The notes beneath the pieces are model-generated. The model was not told the DNA's origin. It ran no database searches and saw nothing but the letters and a program-made list of their open reading frames with translations. From Anthopleura xanthogrammica (taxonomy: Eukaryota; Cnidaria; Anthozoa; Actiniaria; Actiniidae), in contig OZ025222.1 of the NCBI GenBank assembly GCA_964019055.1, positions 8,898,029-8,962,028 of the forward strand: a stretch of 64,000 nucleotides of DNA, read 5' to 3'. Below are positions 12,833-25,141 of this stretch, piece after piece. Positions within the stretch are counted from its first letter, which is position 1. The number at the start of each line of letters is the position of its first letter. The position numbers and the translations under genes were made by a program.

Positions 12833-13170
12833 TGGTTACATACTCTTATAGCAGAAAAAAGCTGCTTGGAGATACGAATTTTATCTTCTAGTGTTGAAAA
12901 TCTCTCACTCGTCAGAGATCTTTCAGAATAAATTTATTTGAGGTATTGTTCTTATGTATATTAAATAGAGGATATTACATGGGCTCTTGGAGATACGAAT
13001 TTTATCTTCGAGTGTTGAAAAGATCTCTGACGAGTGAGAGATTTTCAACACGAGAAGATTAAATTCGTATCTCCAAGCGCCCATGTAATAATCTGTTTAT
13101 TATATAATTATCAATGAAAAAGAAAAGAAAGCTTTTTTGAGCTTTTTTCTGCTATAAGAGTATGTAACCA
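12833..13170. mobile_element. Nested palindromes: MITE with 30-bp perfect TIRs and an inner hairpin
   Basis: The ends (12833-12862 and 13141-13170) are perfect 30-base inverted repeats beginning TGGTTACATACTC. Inside, 12973-13090 forms a near-perfect hairpin around GATCTCTGACGAGTGAGAGA, and part of its arm also occurs upright at 12864-12925. Confidence 0.8.
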
Positions 13171-13569
13171 GAGTGACGATATTTTCACATGTGAAAATAT
13201 CAAATTTTTGAAATAAAAAATAGAGATATAATAAGCAAGTTTATTATACAACTGTGACGTAAATTTACCAAATAAGGAATAGAGAACTAAGCAATTATGA
13301 GGCTGTATTATATATTTTGAAAACCGGTTTGCCGTATTCGCAGCTTTTTATTGGGTTTTTCGAAGTGTAAGAAAGGAATAAACACTGGGACAAAAAGCAG
13401 TTGTATAATAAATCCCTTATTAAATATTTTCTTGTGTATTATGGGCTGACATTTTACTCGTTGCTCGTATTTTGCCTCGCCTAAAGGCTTGCAACTTGTA
13501 AAATATCAGCCCTTGATACACAAGAAAATATCCAATAAGTGGTATAACCATTTCTTTTGGTTGTTTCAA

Positions 13570-13800
13570 CAAAACCGGCCTGCTTCAATATTGTCGGCTG
13601 TTTTTGTTTTTGCCGCTTCGCTAAAAACCCGTTTTTTCCTCGCTTTTTCTTGTTGTTGTTGTGTGTGTGTGTTTTTTCTTTCTTCACGTTCTCTTCATAA
13701 CCGCTTTTCCGCCTTCATTTGCTTAATTTAACAGTGTTTCAAGTAGCGTTGCGATCTTGGGAGTTATTCTATCGCCAAAACGAGAACAACCACGAAAAAT
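13570..13800. repeat. Second copy of a dispersed element
   Basis: It carries CCTCGCTTTTTCTTGTTG, a GT run, then TTCATTTGCTT, AACAGTGTTTCAAGTAGCGT and CTTGGGAGTTAT, matching segments at 12020-12115 and 12515-12600. Confidence 0.65.
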
Positions 13801-13922
13801 TACGTTTAACAGGACCAATCAACAGTCACTTTATGGTTTTTTAGGATAGGAAAAATGATCGACAGCTAGTTTCCCCGAATAAAATTGTTGGAGCTCTTCA
13901 GTTTGAAATGTTATCCTTCATG

Positions 13923-14075
13923 TCAAATACAAAACATACACGTAGTAGGGAGGGGACAGGCCAAATGTTACCGGAAATGATACCCGACTTGACTGGACTT
14001 TCAGTCGCATCAACGCATCAATTTCCGGTAACATTTTTCCTGTCCCCTCCCTACTACGTGTATGTTTTGTATTTT
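13923..14075. mobile_element. Small foldback MITE, ~150 bp
   Basis: Arms of about 55 bp, including ACACGTAGTAGGGAGGGGAC and its complement, surround a short loop. The two small overlapping open frames here are produced by the palindrome. Confidence 0.75.
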
Positions 14076-14079
14076 TTCG

Positions 14080-15260
14080 CCGAATATTTTTCGTGATTTT
14101 TGGCTGTATTGAATTTCCACGCATATCCACGGCTTGCTTTTCGAATTTCAAAAAATTATTTCTCGGCATCGTGTGGACAAAATAATTCTCTAAAGCTTCA
14201 AATTAAAGGAAATTTGTTGGAGAATTGATTTCTGGGGCTAAATTTTCCGATACGTTTGTTGTTGTGGAGATATGGAGCTGAAAGTAAGGGTCGATGTAAA
14301 AATTTGGAGGCGCTGTTTCATACCTTCCCATAATATATGGATAGGGAGAGCGAAGCAAATTTTCAAACCGCTCAAAATCCCTCAAAAACACAATTTCATG
14401 CCAATATTTCATCACCAAAGTGTTCCTCAACTACCAAACAACATTTGTAGAGACTTTATTCAAAAGTATTAAATAATTTAAGTCTTTCTGAAAGCATATT
14501 TTCAAACCATATGAAATTTGAATAGATCCCTCACTCAAGCTAATGACGTCACAATCCACTAATTCTACGCTTGGGCTACCTGTGTATAATGAAGATTGAA
14601 TTTGCATGAAATCCATTTTCAGTCGATGGAATGATATTCATATCCCATCACTAGGCTTCGGTTTTTATCCAAGCAATATCACACTCTTTGGCAGTGAGTG
14701 TCTATGGTGAAATTTTTCGCTCTTCTCCAGCATGTTGAATAAGAGTCATAAATAAACTGTACAAATAATGAATAAAATATTTAGTACAAAACCATATTAT
14801 GACCAGAATATAGGCATATTGAACAGTGGTACTAGCGTGGTACTATTAGTGCAAAATCGGCCTTAGTACCTGTAAATCGGAAAACTCTAATGAGTCAATA
14901 ATGCTAGGAAAGAGACAAAGAAGTAAAGTAAATTCAGTTGGAAACCATATTTTTTTCACCTGAAATTCGAAATCTTATAAAACATGATATTGAATCTTCA
15001 ATTATTGTTTTCTATCTTGACCGAGATTTTAGACATTCTTTAGAGGCTGATGATGGAATATTGGTTTATCCATAAGCTTGGTCCATAACATAAAAACATT
15101 GGTTGAAGTTATGGTAATCATTTGACCATGTCTACAACAACGAGAAAGCATAAATTAAAAAAAGGTGGTGCCATCAAAAGTTTGTTATGTCTAGGTATTA
15201 TCAGATAAAACTGAGGTCGTCGAACTTTCTACAAATTGACACTAACAATTGAGCTTTTTA
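14080..15260. other. Gene-free AT-rich stretch
   Basis: I see no coding exon, RNA gene or clear repeat unit here. Confidence 0.5.
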
Positions 15261-15269
15261 AAAGTGCGA

Positions 15270-15490
15270 CATCAATGGCAAGGAAAGCGACTTCAGGGTC
15301 CAAAACGCAAAGCAGTTCTATGAAGATTTTTCTTACTTTTTCTTCATGACAGGATTTGTTGTCCAAAGTTCTAATTGTTTCAGGTGGAGGTTAAATCATT
15401 GAGAACATTTTTCGCTTTATTTTAGTGGCTTTTGTGAGCAGTTAAATTGTACCCGGAAATACGTTACAACCTGAAAGCTCTATTGGAACA
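15270..15490. repeat. Dispersed repeat, one of three copies
   Basis: It contains GGGTCCAAAACG, AAAGTTCTAATTGTTTCAG and TTTTCGCTTTATTTTAG in order. The same series recurs at 30264-30474 and, shortened, at 57114-57262, all on the plus strand. Likely a short non-autonomous element. Confidence 0.7.
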
Positions 15491-15620
15491 CTGTATTTGT
15501 ATTTATTAACTATTGTGCAATCGTCATTTTACTTGGAGATGCAAAATATACAGAAATTTGCTGTTGTATGTGAAAGTGTAGATAAAAAGAAATCCTGTTT
15601 GTTGAAGGTTTGTTTTAGAG

Positions 15621-15900
15621 TTCCATGAAGGAAACACTCGTGCAATCATAAGGGGAGGTGGGTACATGTGAATGGGTAGAATCTATTACACTACATGTAA
15701 ATGAAGGACACCCTCATGTGAGGTGTGGGGTTACATATGGACGGTAGGATTTCCTACGTGGTGTTCATGAAGGAAACACTCGTGTAATCATAAGGGGAGG
15801 TGGGTACATGTGAATGGGTAGAATCTATTACACTACATGTATATGAAGGACACCCTCGTGTGAGGTGTGGGGTTACACATGGATGGTGTAATTCCTTTGT
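15621..15900. repeat. Tandem duplication, two copies of ~145 bp
   Basis: The unit begins TTCATGAAGGAAACACTCGT and includes GGGGAGGTGGGTACATGTG. Each unit itself holds two related halves (GAAGGAAACACTCGTG and GAAGGACACCCTCGTG). Confidence 0.8.
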
Positions 15901-16604
15901 ACCGTTCCATAAAGCAATAACTTAATTCACAAATGAATCACTTTCTCAAACTATTTTATTTCAAAACTCATTTTTTACAACACGTTTGTAGTAATTAAAT
16001 TGTATTATTCTGATGGCTACAAGATCAGCTAGCTAAATTCCTAATCAAGTTTGCATTATTGCATGGCTTCTACTAATAACGCGGTTCTCGCATGAGTGGG
16101 AAACGATACGGTAACCGTACTGTAGCGGTATTTCCTATTTTACCGTGACCGTAACTACGCGTTTTGATTGAATCAATTACTGGAAGATAATGGAAAGTCA
16201 AGCTGTGCTGTAAGTCAGTACTGTACGTTTCTCACTAATACGAAGGCCAATCTAAGAAAGTATAATATAGTATAATTACGTTACTTACAAAAAATCTGAG
16301 AACGCTGAGGATCATGGGAAACATTTCTTATCCAACAAGTAAAACTATTTGATACAAACTGCAGCTTGAGGATGCTCACAGAAGTTAAAACTATAATTGG
16401 CAAAATATCTCAACTTCATCAATAGTTATGAAGCGTTTGAAACATGTAAAATGTATCTACCCATAATCCTTGCCGGCCTCAGCTTTGTAGCTTTTCAGGT
16501 GACTAATTATAACTTTATTGAAATGAGTATATGTACTATTATAGATTTCCTAATTATTCGGACCAGAAAATAACTGGTCAATTGTTATAATCTGTTGTCA
16601 AACT

Positions 16605-16850
16605 ACTATAATATCTACAATATCATAGATACAGTGAAACAGATACGTTTCATGCACTAATCATAATAACAAACCTAGTTAGCACTCGTCATAAACACAA
16701 ACTAAGGAATGCGTCCATTTCCTAGGGACTATAACATCTACAATATCCTAGATACAGTGAAACAGATACGTTTCATTCACTAATCATAATAACAAACCTA
16801 GTTAGCACCCGTCATATACATAAACTAAGGGGTGCGTCAATCACTAAAAT
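16605..16850. repeat. Tandem duplication, 123-bp unit
   Basis: Two copies starting at 16605 and 16728, both with CAGATACGTTTCAT and ATAACAAACCTAGTTAGCAC. Non-coding. Confidence 0.85.
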
Positions 16851-16955
16851 CATGCCTGAAGGGCGCTGACACAAATACAAATCAAAATTTTAAAAGAATT
16901 AGCAAATGGCTACTAAAGGTTTAAGATTCAAATGCTTTACAGTGCTTCTCAAAAT

Positions 16956-17112
16956 ACGCGCGGAATCGTCGTCCCGACGAAGTAGGTTTTGGTGGACGTC
17001 AATCAAGGCGTTACCATGACATTCCATTGGCACGCGCCCTGGAAAACTTTGTTTTCCTACAATGTCATGGAAACACTTTGATTGACGGAAAATTGTACAC
17101 CGGATTCCACGC
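16956..17112. repeat. Imperfect inverted repeat, MITE-like
   Basis: CGCGCGGAATC at the left pairs with GGATTCCACGCG at the right, and inner segments around TCAATCAAGGCGTTACCATGA also pair. Non-coding. Confidence 0.5.
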
Positions 17113-17181
17113 GTTCTATTAATAAGCATTGTAACTGTAATCAAATGTGAGCAAAACTGTCAGAGCTTCATCAGTGAGACT

Positions 17182-17413
17182 AAATATGTCGGTAAACAGA
17201 GTGTACACCTCATTCATATCAAGTCTCTAGATGGTGGAAGGGGTTCTGTACCCTGAGTCAAATATGTCGGTAAACAGAGTGTACACCTCATTCATATCAA
17301 GTCTCTAGATGGTGGAAGGGATTCTGTACCCTGAGTCAAATATGTCGGTAAACAGAGTGTACACCTCATCATATCAAGTCTCTAGATGGTGGAAGGGATT
17401 CTGTACCCTGAGT
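17182..17413. repeat. Three tandem copies of a 78-bp unit
   Basis: Copies start at 17182, 17260 and 17338 with AAATATGTCGGTAAACAGAG; the third lacks one base. It lies about 0.5 kb beyond the 3' end of the NLR gene. Confidence 0.9.
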
Positions 17414-17946
17414 TAAATCGAACTCTTCCTAAAAGTGCATTACATTTGTATTCAACGTCTGCCGTGTTCTATATAATGCTCATCTTGTACATTCAAATCA
17501 AAATGAAGCAAATGTAGAAATTTGTTTTGTTCTACATTCATCGCACTAGTACTGTTTCTCGTGCTCTGGAACAACTGGCCTTGTAATCATGTGAGTATAT
17601 CGACATGCAGCAACCAGTCTATCACACGATCCTTTACTGATATGAATAAGGTGTTTTTTCATTACTTGATTGTTAATTATGTATTGTAATTGTAATTTGA
17701 AGCTTATTGTTTTGACTATGTTATCACAAAATGAGACAACAAGAGAGCTTCAATCTAAGTGAAAGCTCACAAATGGAATTAGAATTTGAAAGTAAATTTA
17801 TGTAGAGGAAAAAACCGTTATGATAAGGAAGCGAATCAACAAACATACTGTATCTATTGACGTGTTGGTACGGGACCCAGGACTGAATTGAACCCACGAC
17901 TACAAATATCAACGACGAAAATTTAAAAACGAACTTAGTTATGAGT

Positions 17947-20900
17947 CTAAAATAGAATATTGGCTTGAGAAAGAAAACCTTTGAATAACGAATGGGATTC
18001 AGCATCTATTGCATTTCCAGACAAATCCAGCTCTTTAAGAGTGCTAATTTTGCGCAAAGAACGAAGAATTGAATCGACATCGCTTGATCTTAGTTTGCAA
18101 TCACTCATCCTAAGTACTTGTAATGCACCACCCTCTAGATAGAAAGAGATACCAGCACTGAAATCATTGCCAGACAAATCCAGCTCTTTTAGAGTGGTAC
18201 TCGTGTGCAAAGAACGAAGAACGGAATCGGCATCTTCTGATCTTAGTTTGCAATTACTCATCCTAAGTACTTGTAATGCACCACCCTCTAGATAGAAAGA
18301 GATACCAGCACTGAAATCATTTCCAGATAAATCCAGTTCTTTAAGAGTGGTACTCTTGTGCAAAGAACGAAGAACGGAATCGACATCGTGTGATCTTAGA
18401 TTGCAATTACTCATCCTAAGTACTTGTAATATACTACTCTTTACTAGATCGAAAGAGATACCAGCACTGAAATCATTTCCAGACAAATCCAGTTCTTTTA
18501 GAGTGGTACCCGTGTGCAAAGAATGAAGAATGAAATCGACATCGTTTGATGTTAGATTGCAATGACATAATTTAAGAGCACTCAGTGGGTGGGTCCTACA
18601 TGATGGATCTTTGTGCCAGAACAGCCTATTGTTGGGGATTGAGCTGTTGGAGAGATCAAGGGAAGACAGGTTAAAAAGCTTCCTTAGAATCGTAAAGATA
18701 TTAGAATCCCCGCTAATGTCTTCGGGAATGTAGGGTAAGGCGAGATTTTCTACACTTGTGCTTGGAAAGTTTTGAAAGAAAAGTGACAAATACTTCTCAT
18801 GTGGTAAGAAAGACAAATATAGTGTCTTCAGAAATCTGTGTTCTCCCAGAACTCTTGAGAATTTAAGGAAATGTTCCCCAAATAAATAAGCTTGCAAACC
18901 CTCTACACGCAGCACCTTAATTTTTACTTTAGAGGTTTCCTCTGTAGATTGTGACAAAAGAGAAATAAAACCATCTAATGCTTGTGTGCCATTGTATAAA
19001 TACAATACAATCGGCAAATCTGGAATTACAATCTCCTTTATAACCTTAGTAACCCGATCTCTCTGACAGTTTCCAAGAAGCTCACAAATGAAAGAAAAAA
19101 TAAAGTCAAACCTGTCAAGCTCGGCTTGAGTTACGTCAATGTCATTAGGTAAATGAGCTGCAAGACCATTGATAAGCTTGATATAATCTTCACTACTTGG
19201 GAGGTTCACCATTTCAGCTAGATTGAATCTCTGTAAACTGTAGTAAACATTCTGGACATGGTAAGGGATTCTTATACCTGTTGATGATGGGTTTTCTGTG
19301 AACTTGTTGATGGATGTTAAGACGTCAATGTTGCCTTGCTTCAAACATTCTGCCACGTATAATGCAGCAAAATATTCTTTGATGGACGAGTGGGAGAACA
19401 AGTATGCAGATGTTGGCCTTATCTTATTCAATGACTTGAACTCGATAAGAAAGCCAATGTCTCTCATAATTTGCTTTAAATCGGGATCGTCAGGCAACTT
19501 TTCTTCTCCAAATGTGGTAAGGTTGTCTTTCATCAGATTGAAGGCTATCTTTCCCAGCACAACCATTACTTCATGGTATTCATCCATCAAGGTATCATAT
19601 TGCACGTCTTTTCCTTTTTTCTCGACGCAGTATCTATTTATCACACAGAAAACCATTTGACGATAAAGGGAACCAATGTCAAGCGACTTAAGAAAGTCGC
19701 CATCACCTCCCTTCTCTTCAAGAACGAGGCACACGAAAGCAGCGTTCAAGGGGCAGCGACTAAGTTCTCTCATAATGAAGGTTTCCTCAAGGTATGAAAT
19801 AGTTCCAGCTGCGTTGTGTGATGAGGAACAAAAGTGCTTGATAAAATGACAGGAGTCGTCCCAACTGAACCCTGTCACTTCTAGCTTTTTGTCAAAATAT
19901 CTACATAAATCTGAACACCTTTCTGGGCGAGAAGTAAGGATGACGCGAGCGTTGGATAGAAGCCTACCAGTAACCAACTCCTTGATGCTCTGTTTCATTG
20001 TGGTTTCTGTAGTTGCAGGAATTTCATCAAATCCATCAACTATAAGTAGTATCCTCTCCTGGTTTTCCCTTATGTAGTTGAACACGTCTTTGGATATACT
20101 TGGATCTTCATAAAGATCTTCAGGTAAATTCTGCTCCTTGATGGCCTGCCATAAGTCACCGTCTTTTAAGTCGCAGCATTTGATAACCAATACTAGGTCA
20201 ACATCCGGTATTTTTAGATTATCCTTACTCCAGTCATATACAATCTTCTTACAATACGTTGATTTGCCGATACCCGCTTCTCCTTCTATCAGAATACGCC
20301 TCACGGCCGTGCCTTTGCTGCCTTCACTTGGCGAGAACAGGTTCGCCACTTCAATCTTGCGTCCTTTCTCAGTAATGGTAAGTGAGGTGTATAAATTTTC
20401 GATGTGAAATCGATCATCTTCCATCCAAGGAAAGGGAAGAATTAGAGACCACTCTCCCTTAGAATAGTATTCTTTCAAAAACTTGTCAAGACGTTCTCCT
20501 AATTAAACACAAAGGAAAATATTTTTTTAGCAAAATCATCAAATATGTTAAATAACATGATAAATACATAACATGGGTCTTGTTTCATGCCTATTTGATA
20601 TCATTCTAATAACCTTACAGTCTAGAACTCATTTACAAAAACGAAAATATTATCAAAGATGTATATCCTTCTAAGTTGCATTGTTTGTCAAACACGTTTT
20701 TGGCTACAAATATATTGACACTATGCATAATATACCTTTTTCTAAATGCGCGAGCGCTTTCAAAATTATCGCCTGCGCAGATATGAAATTAAAAGAGGCA
20801 TTTTCGGGAAAGAACGCGCGCGCTATTGACTCTGCCCGAAAATGCCTCGACATTATGTCTGCGCCTGCGATATTTTTGAAAGCGCTTGCGCATCTCGAAA

Positions 20901-22823
20901 ATGGTCTCTTAGTCAGAGAGAGAGTACTTTGCACATATATCCGGCTTAATGAGAAAGGTTGTTGGCAATGCATCTCGCGACGCCGTTGTACACAAGTTTA
21001 AGTTTTAGCCGTTTTAGTGATGAAACGCTAGAGACTTTCAAGACGAAAACAACCGAGCTTCTTAGGAGTGTAAGTAATTGAACCCCAACATCCACAAATG
21101 GTTGAAGATTTTCCAGTTTTTCAGGATTTGTTGCATATATAAGATGGCGTAGAGAACTATAAAGGAAACTATTGCACGAGCCTCTGTTTGCCGCTGTTCG
21201 TCTTTACGCGTGTTTCTATAGCAACTTATGAGAAGTACAATTAACAATTAATTGTACTGCTCTCGACCAATCAGAATTGAGTAATTCTATTCCAGAACAT
21301 TTTTTTGAGGAAAAAATTATCTATGTTCAACTTTTCCTTCTCTGTCCACGGTGTCATATAACAAAACCCTAGAACCATCCAGCTGATCTGAAAAGGTGAT
21401 GTAAAAATGACGTCACTGCGAACCTGAGATGTCATGAAGCCTGCGAAAATTGACTTTATTGAACTTTATATCTGAGATAAATCTAGATTTTCAGGAGAGG
21501 TTTTTGATATCTTAATACATTTACTATGATATTCTTAATTGAGTGTGAAAATAAAATAAAGAAATAACCGTTTCCCGAGTTGCCGGCCTACTAAAGATGA
21601 CACCTCAGTTTTGCAAATTTTCTCGTTTCTGATTGGCTAATATTTTTCCTCAGATCAGCTAGATAGGTTTCCAAACCATTTCGCTTCATTACATTAACTA
21701 TGGTGAGGTGCTGGAAACAATTGAAATCAAGACACATACAAAAGAATATAAAATGATACCTAGTTGCTGATTGTCTCCTGGAGGGCTGGGTAGTAGCAGG
21801 CATGGTGCTTGGTCTTTTTCTGCAGGGCCGGGTGGTGGTAGGGTTGGTGTGCGGACTCTTTCTGGAGGGCCGGGTGGTGAAGAGTCTGGTACTGGGTCAC
21901 CTAAAACTGAGGATAAATAATGTACAGTTGCTTGATTGATATATAAAAGGTATGGAAATCTTGTCTTACGTTTCTATAACCCTTTTGCTCTATTGTTCAC
22001 GTCATAGTTTTTCATTGAGAAAGGGAAGAGTTCAAAGGATACATGAATGAAGAATTGCACAGCATTTGGGGTACTGAATCATGAAAAATCTTATATGTAA
22101 CGAAACCGTTAAAATTAGGATATATGTTTCGTTTTATTCGTTACCTTGACTTTTTCCAAACATGTTAATTCTAATTCTACAGTTGCCGTTGCTTTTTCTG
22201 TAACATCCCACTATAGTTTTGTTATCATTCAGGAGAAGTGGTCCAGCCTCTTCCAGTTTGTTAAAGCTTCTGTCATTAGTTTCATAGATGTCATTATGTG
22301 ATTGGCCAATCATGCTTAAGGAAATGAACACAAGATAGTGATCTTCCTTGCCTAATCCATAACAGCTCATACTGGAATCTAGTGTTTGATTAATTCTAAC
22401 TTCTTTACTGTATTTCGCCAGAAACTTGCTTTTGTTTAGATCTTTAGAATCACAGTACAAAAAGAAATGTCCATCAAATGTAATCACCAATGGGTTTTCC
22501 ACTGTACATGTTTCTGTTTTCTGTTGCGGTGTGTTCAGGCTCTTTGAAATCTTTTCATAGGTTAAGACAGCTTTGGTCACATCTCCTTTGAAGTCGCTAA
22601 CAGGACTATAAAAAAAATGTTTTGAATTTCCAGGATCAAATCTATTCCTGTCGGCGGAAACATCTATGAATTTTTCAATGAAATGTTGAAGATTTTTATC
22701 GTTTTTTATAAAGCATCCTGGTACTTCGATGTGTGAAGATTTCTTCAAATTTCCCTCAGTTTTTTCCAAAATTATCAATTCAACAGTGGCAGTTCCTGCA
22801 GTAGCCAAGTTAACCATAGGCAT
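17947..22823 (-). CDS. NLR protein: novel N-terminal domain, Pro-rich linker, NACHT, LRRs
   Basis: Three exons join in frame: 22823-22145, 21900-21760 and 20498-17947, giving 1123 residues. Residues 1-226 form an unrecognised domain shared with the gene at 33563-45096. Residues 227-273 are a proline-rich linker with repeated PPGP motifs. The NACHT ATPase follows: Walker A GEAGIGKST at ~346 and Walker B ILLIVDGFDEIP at ~423. The C-terminus has ribonuclease-inhibitor-like LRRs; the last four modules are nearly identical with a 51-residue (153-bp) period around LKELDLSGNDF. NLRs are cytosolic sensors that oligomerise on ATP binding; ligand and partner here are unknown. The start chosen is the ATG of MPMVNL, just inside an acceptor, but the frame is open and conserved 48 codons further upstream. 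The second intron holds a relic DED/membrane exon. No frameshift or stop is seen. Confidence 0.85.
20741..20897. repeat. Foldback MITE in the NLR intron
   Basis: Arms containing GCGAGCGCTTTCAAAATTAT and GAGGCATTTTCGGG pair with downstream complements. The overlapping open frames on both strands here are by-products. Confidence 0.75.
21003..21200 (-). pseudogene. Relic of a DED/membrane exon inside the NLR gene
   Basis: Bases 21003-21075 are nearly identical to 42130-42195, which codes for the end of the hydrophobic region in exon 2 of the gene at 33563-45096 (both contain AGTGATGAAACGCT and AGACTTTCAAGACGAAAACA). Similarity weakens toward 21200, over TTTTTCAGGATTTGTT. In the relic the frame is broken by stops. 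It lies between the linker exon and the NACHT exon of the NLR. Confidence 0.75.
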
Positions 22824-23470
22824 TGCTGCTATCCTGAAGGTGAGCTGAAATAAAGGAAGAAAATGACGTTTAATATTTGTATGGATATAAAAAATGAAAT
22901 CCAAATCTTCCTGTTTATGACCTCCCCCTAAAGCTACCCAGACCTGGTTGGCTGAGCATACCGTCAATGCCTAACAACTTGCAGATTATCTTAGATCATA
23001 GGCAATGTTATTCGATGTTATTAGGATGAGAAAAAATTCTCCTTCTAGTATTCAACATCGTACTCAACCCTCTTAATTCCAAAGCTTCTTTCTCTTTTAT
23101 TTGCGGTCTAAGACGAAGAAATTGCAATCACATTGATTATATTGACTAATATTTTGTAAATACAATTTTTTTCATTGCAATCTTGGGCTGCATTCATTAT
23201 CTATGCCAGGTTTGGGGGGGAGGGGGTGGTGGTGAAATTCAGGGGAAATTTGAAAATTATTTGTTTATTTGTTAGTTTAATGAGAGTATCTCAATTCTTT
23301 TCAGAGAATGGAAGGGGGGGGGGGGTCAAAAGTTTAGAGAGTAATAAAAAATATTACCTGCCCCCCCTTCCCCCGGCATATATAAAGAATGAAGCCTTAC
23401 GATATCTATATGTGCTGCTTTCTTACGACTCATAAAGCATCTCAATTTGGCTCATTTGCATCAAATTTGA
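22080..23470 (-). repeat. Segmental duplication, NLR copy
   Basis: This stretch covers the first coding exon of the NLR and about 650 bp upstream. It matches 44360-45417 and then 49098-49430; a 3.7-kb block separates those two parts in the other copy. Within it, 23190-23397 is a small foldback with GGCTGCATTCATTAT at one end and its complement at the other. Confidence 0.8.
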
Positions 23471-23539
23471 AGGGCACTAAAGGTGGCTTGCTACTAAAGA
23501 AAAAATCCATGAAAATGTTTTTGAATCACAATTTTTCAA

Positions 23540-23710
23540 ACTCAAATTTAATGCTGATTTTAAATCTGGAAAGAAAAAAGGGGTGATCCGAGATCGTTTT
23601 CGAGATATTAACGATTAAACACAAGCATTTCAATAGTTTTTTGAAGAAAAAGAAGCGAAAACCAACTCTCTAGGAAAAAATTCATAACTTCACCAGAGAT
23701 CAAGCTTTTG
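23540..23710. repeat. Dispersed repeat (second family)
   Basis: It shares TTTAATGCTGATTTTAAATC, GATCGTTTTCGAGATAT and CATAACTTCACC with 12640-12820, and more weakly with 34600-34745. Confidence 0.65.
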
Positions 23711-24599
23711 ACGTCCCCCCCCCCCCCCCCAAGAAACCTAAATTATACATCGTTTTACAAATATAAGCAAAAGATTTGGAAAATATTGAGAAATAAAGTC
23801 AAAAATATTTTTTTTATTCGGCTTGCCCTTGACAATTTTGTTTCATGGAATGTTTGTAAAAACGAGCGTCCTCTTACAGTTTATAAGATTGTTTATGTAA
23901 AACGAGCATATTTTGATTTTTTATTTCGTATTTTTGAAAAAACATTAGTAGCTTCTAAATCTTCCGAAATTTGTTCAAAATGTCTCATTCTTTGCTATGA
24001 AGCTTAAAAGTGAACAAATAGTTGAGACAAAGTACGAGAAGTAGCTAATGTTTGGTTATTATTGAAAAAATATTGAACTTGGCACATGGGTCTTGTTGAA
24101 TATGATTTTGCAGTTAGTATCCTTACCTATGTAGCGGTGCCCGTTCTCAACACTGATTTGTAAACTTCAAAAGCTTCCTTTTACAGCGGTTATGATTTGT
24201 CGAGTGTTCTTGCAAATTTTGAAGGTCACTGATCTCGTTTCCTGTATCAGACAAACAGAAATGCATCAGCCATTTAGACTGAAAAAAGAACTTTTCAAAA
24301 TCCCGATGAAACTTTTAGACTTCAATAGCGATACCACGGTATGGCAAAAATATCATACAGAATTAACTAGGTTGATTTCGATTCGCGATAATTTCTACCG
24401 TTACAAGGTAATATCTTCAGCACCTGTTATGACTGGCGTCAAGCACATCACTTATTTATCTTTCTACAGCGAATTGCATTTGTGAAACATCTATATCATA
24501 TGAATACGACTTCAATCTTGCAAGAATTTGACGATAAAAAGTCCATAAGAACTAGAATTCTTAGTACTAGAAGTCCAAAGGACAAAATTTATAAAGTAA
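23711..24599. other. Gene-free stretch
   Basis: Short open frames occur but show no domain or codon pattern. Bases 24225-24345 match 25312-25450 as a direct repeat (CAGCCATTTA and AATCCCGATGAAACTTT in both). Confidence 0.5.
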
Positions 24600-24882
24600 A
24601 AAAAGCCAACCAATGTTGCCAAGTTGGTACCATCCGTCGCTTGCAACTGTTTAAGCTGTTGTTTACCGTTCATCCTTCGCTTACCCAACAGCGCAGAACG
24701 AACTTGGAAGGCCAGACTCAGATAAATTAACGAAATTCATATTTTTGAGGTATTATTAACAGGTCAGCCATGCAATGTTGCCAAGCTGGTTCTGCGCTCA
24801 GTTGGGTAAGCGACGGATGAACGTAAAACAAAGAAGTTGTGCAAGCCACGGAATGAAACCAACTTGGCAACATTGGCGGTCT
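24600..24882. repeat. Nested inverted repeat
   Basis: AATGTTGCCAAGTTGGT near the left pairs with ACCAACTTGGCAACATT near the right; inside, CGCTTACCCAAC and GTTGGGTAAGCG also pair. Confidence 0.7.
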
Positions 24883-25055
24883 TTTAATACCTCAAAAGTG
24901 AATGTCGTCAATTTAAAATCACGCTGGCCTTCACAGTCTCATTTTTAACCGTTTAAAAAGTTGTACGTTTAGGAGTTCGGTTTAGAATAAATGGAACCTG
25001 CAGTGCTATCCGGACAAAAATTCAAACACCTAGCCGTGCAAATTTGGCTCTGGTT

Positions 25056-25141
25056 CCGTGTAAACAGAGACGGTTCCGTGTATTGTACTGTACCTTGGTC
25101 AGATATTGACCAAGGTACAATACACGGAACCGTCTCTGTTT
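25056..25141. repeat. Compact hairpin
   Basis: AAACAGAGACGGTTCCGTGT pairs with its complement over about 35-40 bases with only a small indel near the loop. Non-coding; nothing else is seen from 24890 to 26080. Confidence 0.75.

Noticed and set aside
20681..21001. 106-codon frame on plus and 89-codon frame on minus
   Set aside because: Both come from the palindrome at 20741-20897, and they lie in the NLR intron.
24192..24730. Two adjoining open frames of 97 and 82 codons
   Set aside because: Part of the first matches a direct repeat at 25312-25450 that is not open, so the frame is unlikely to be conserved.
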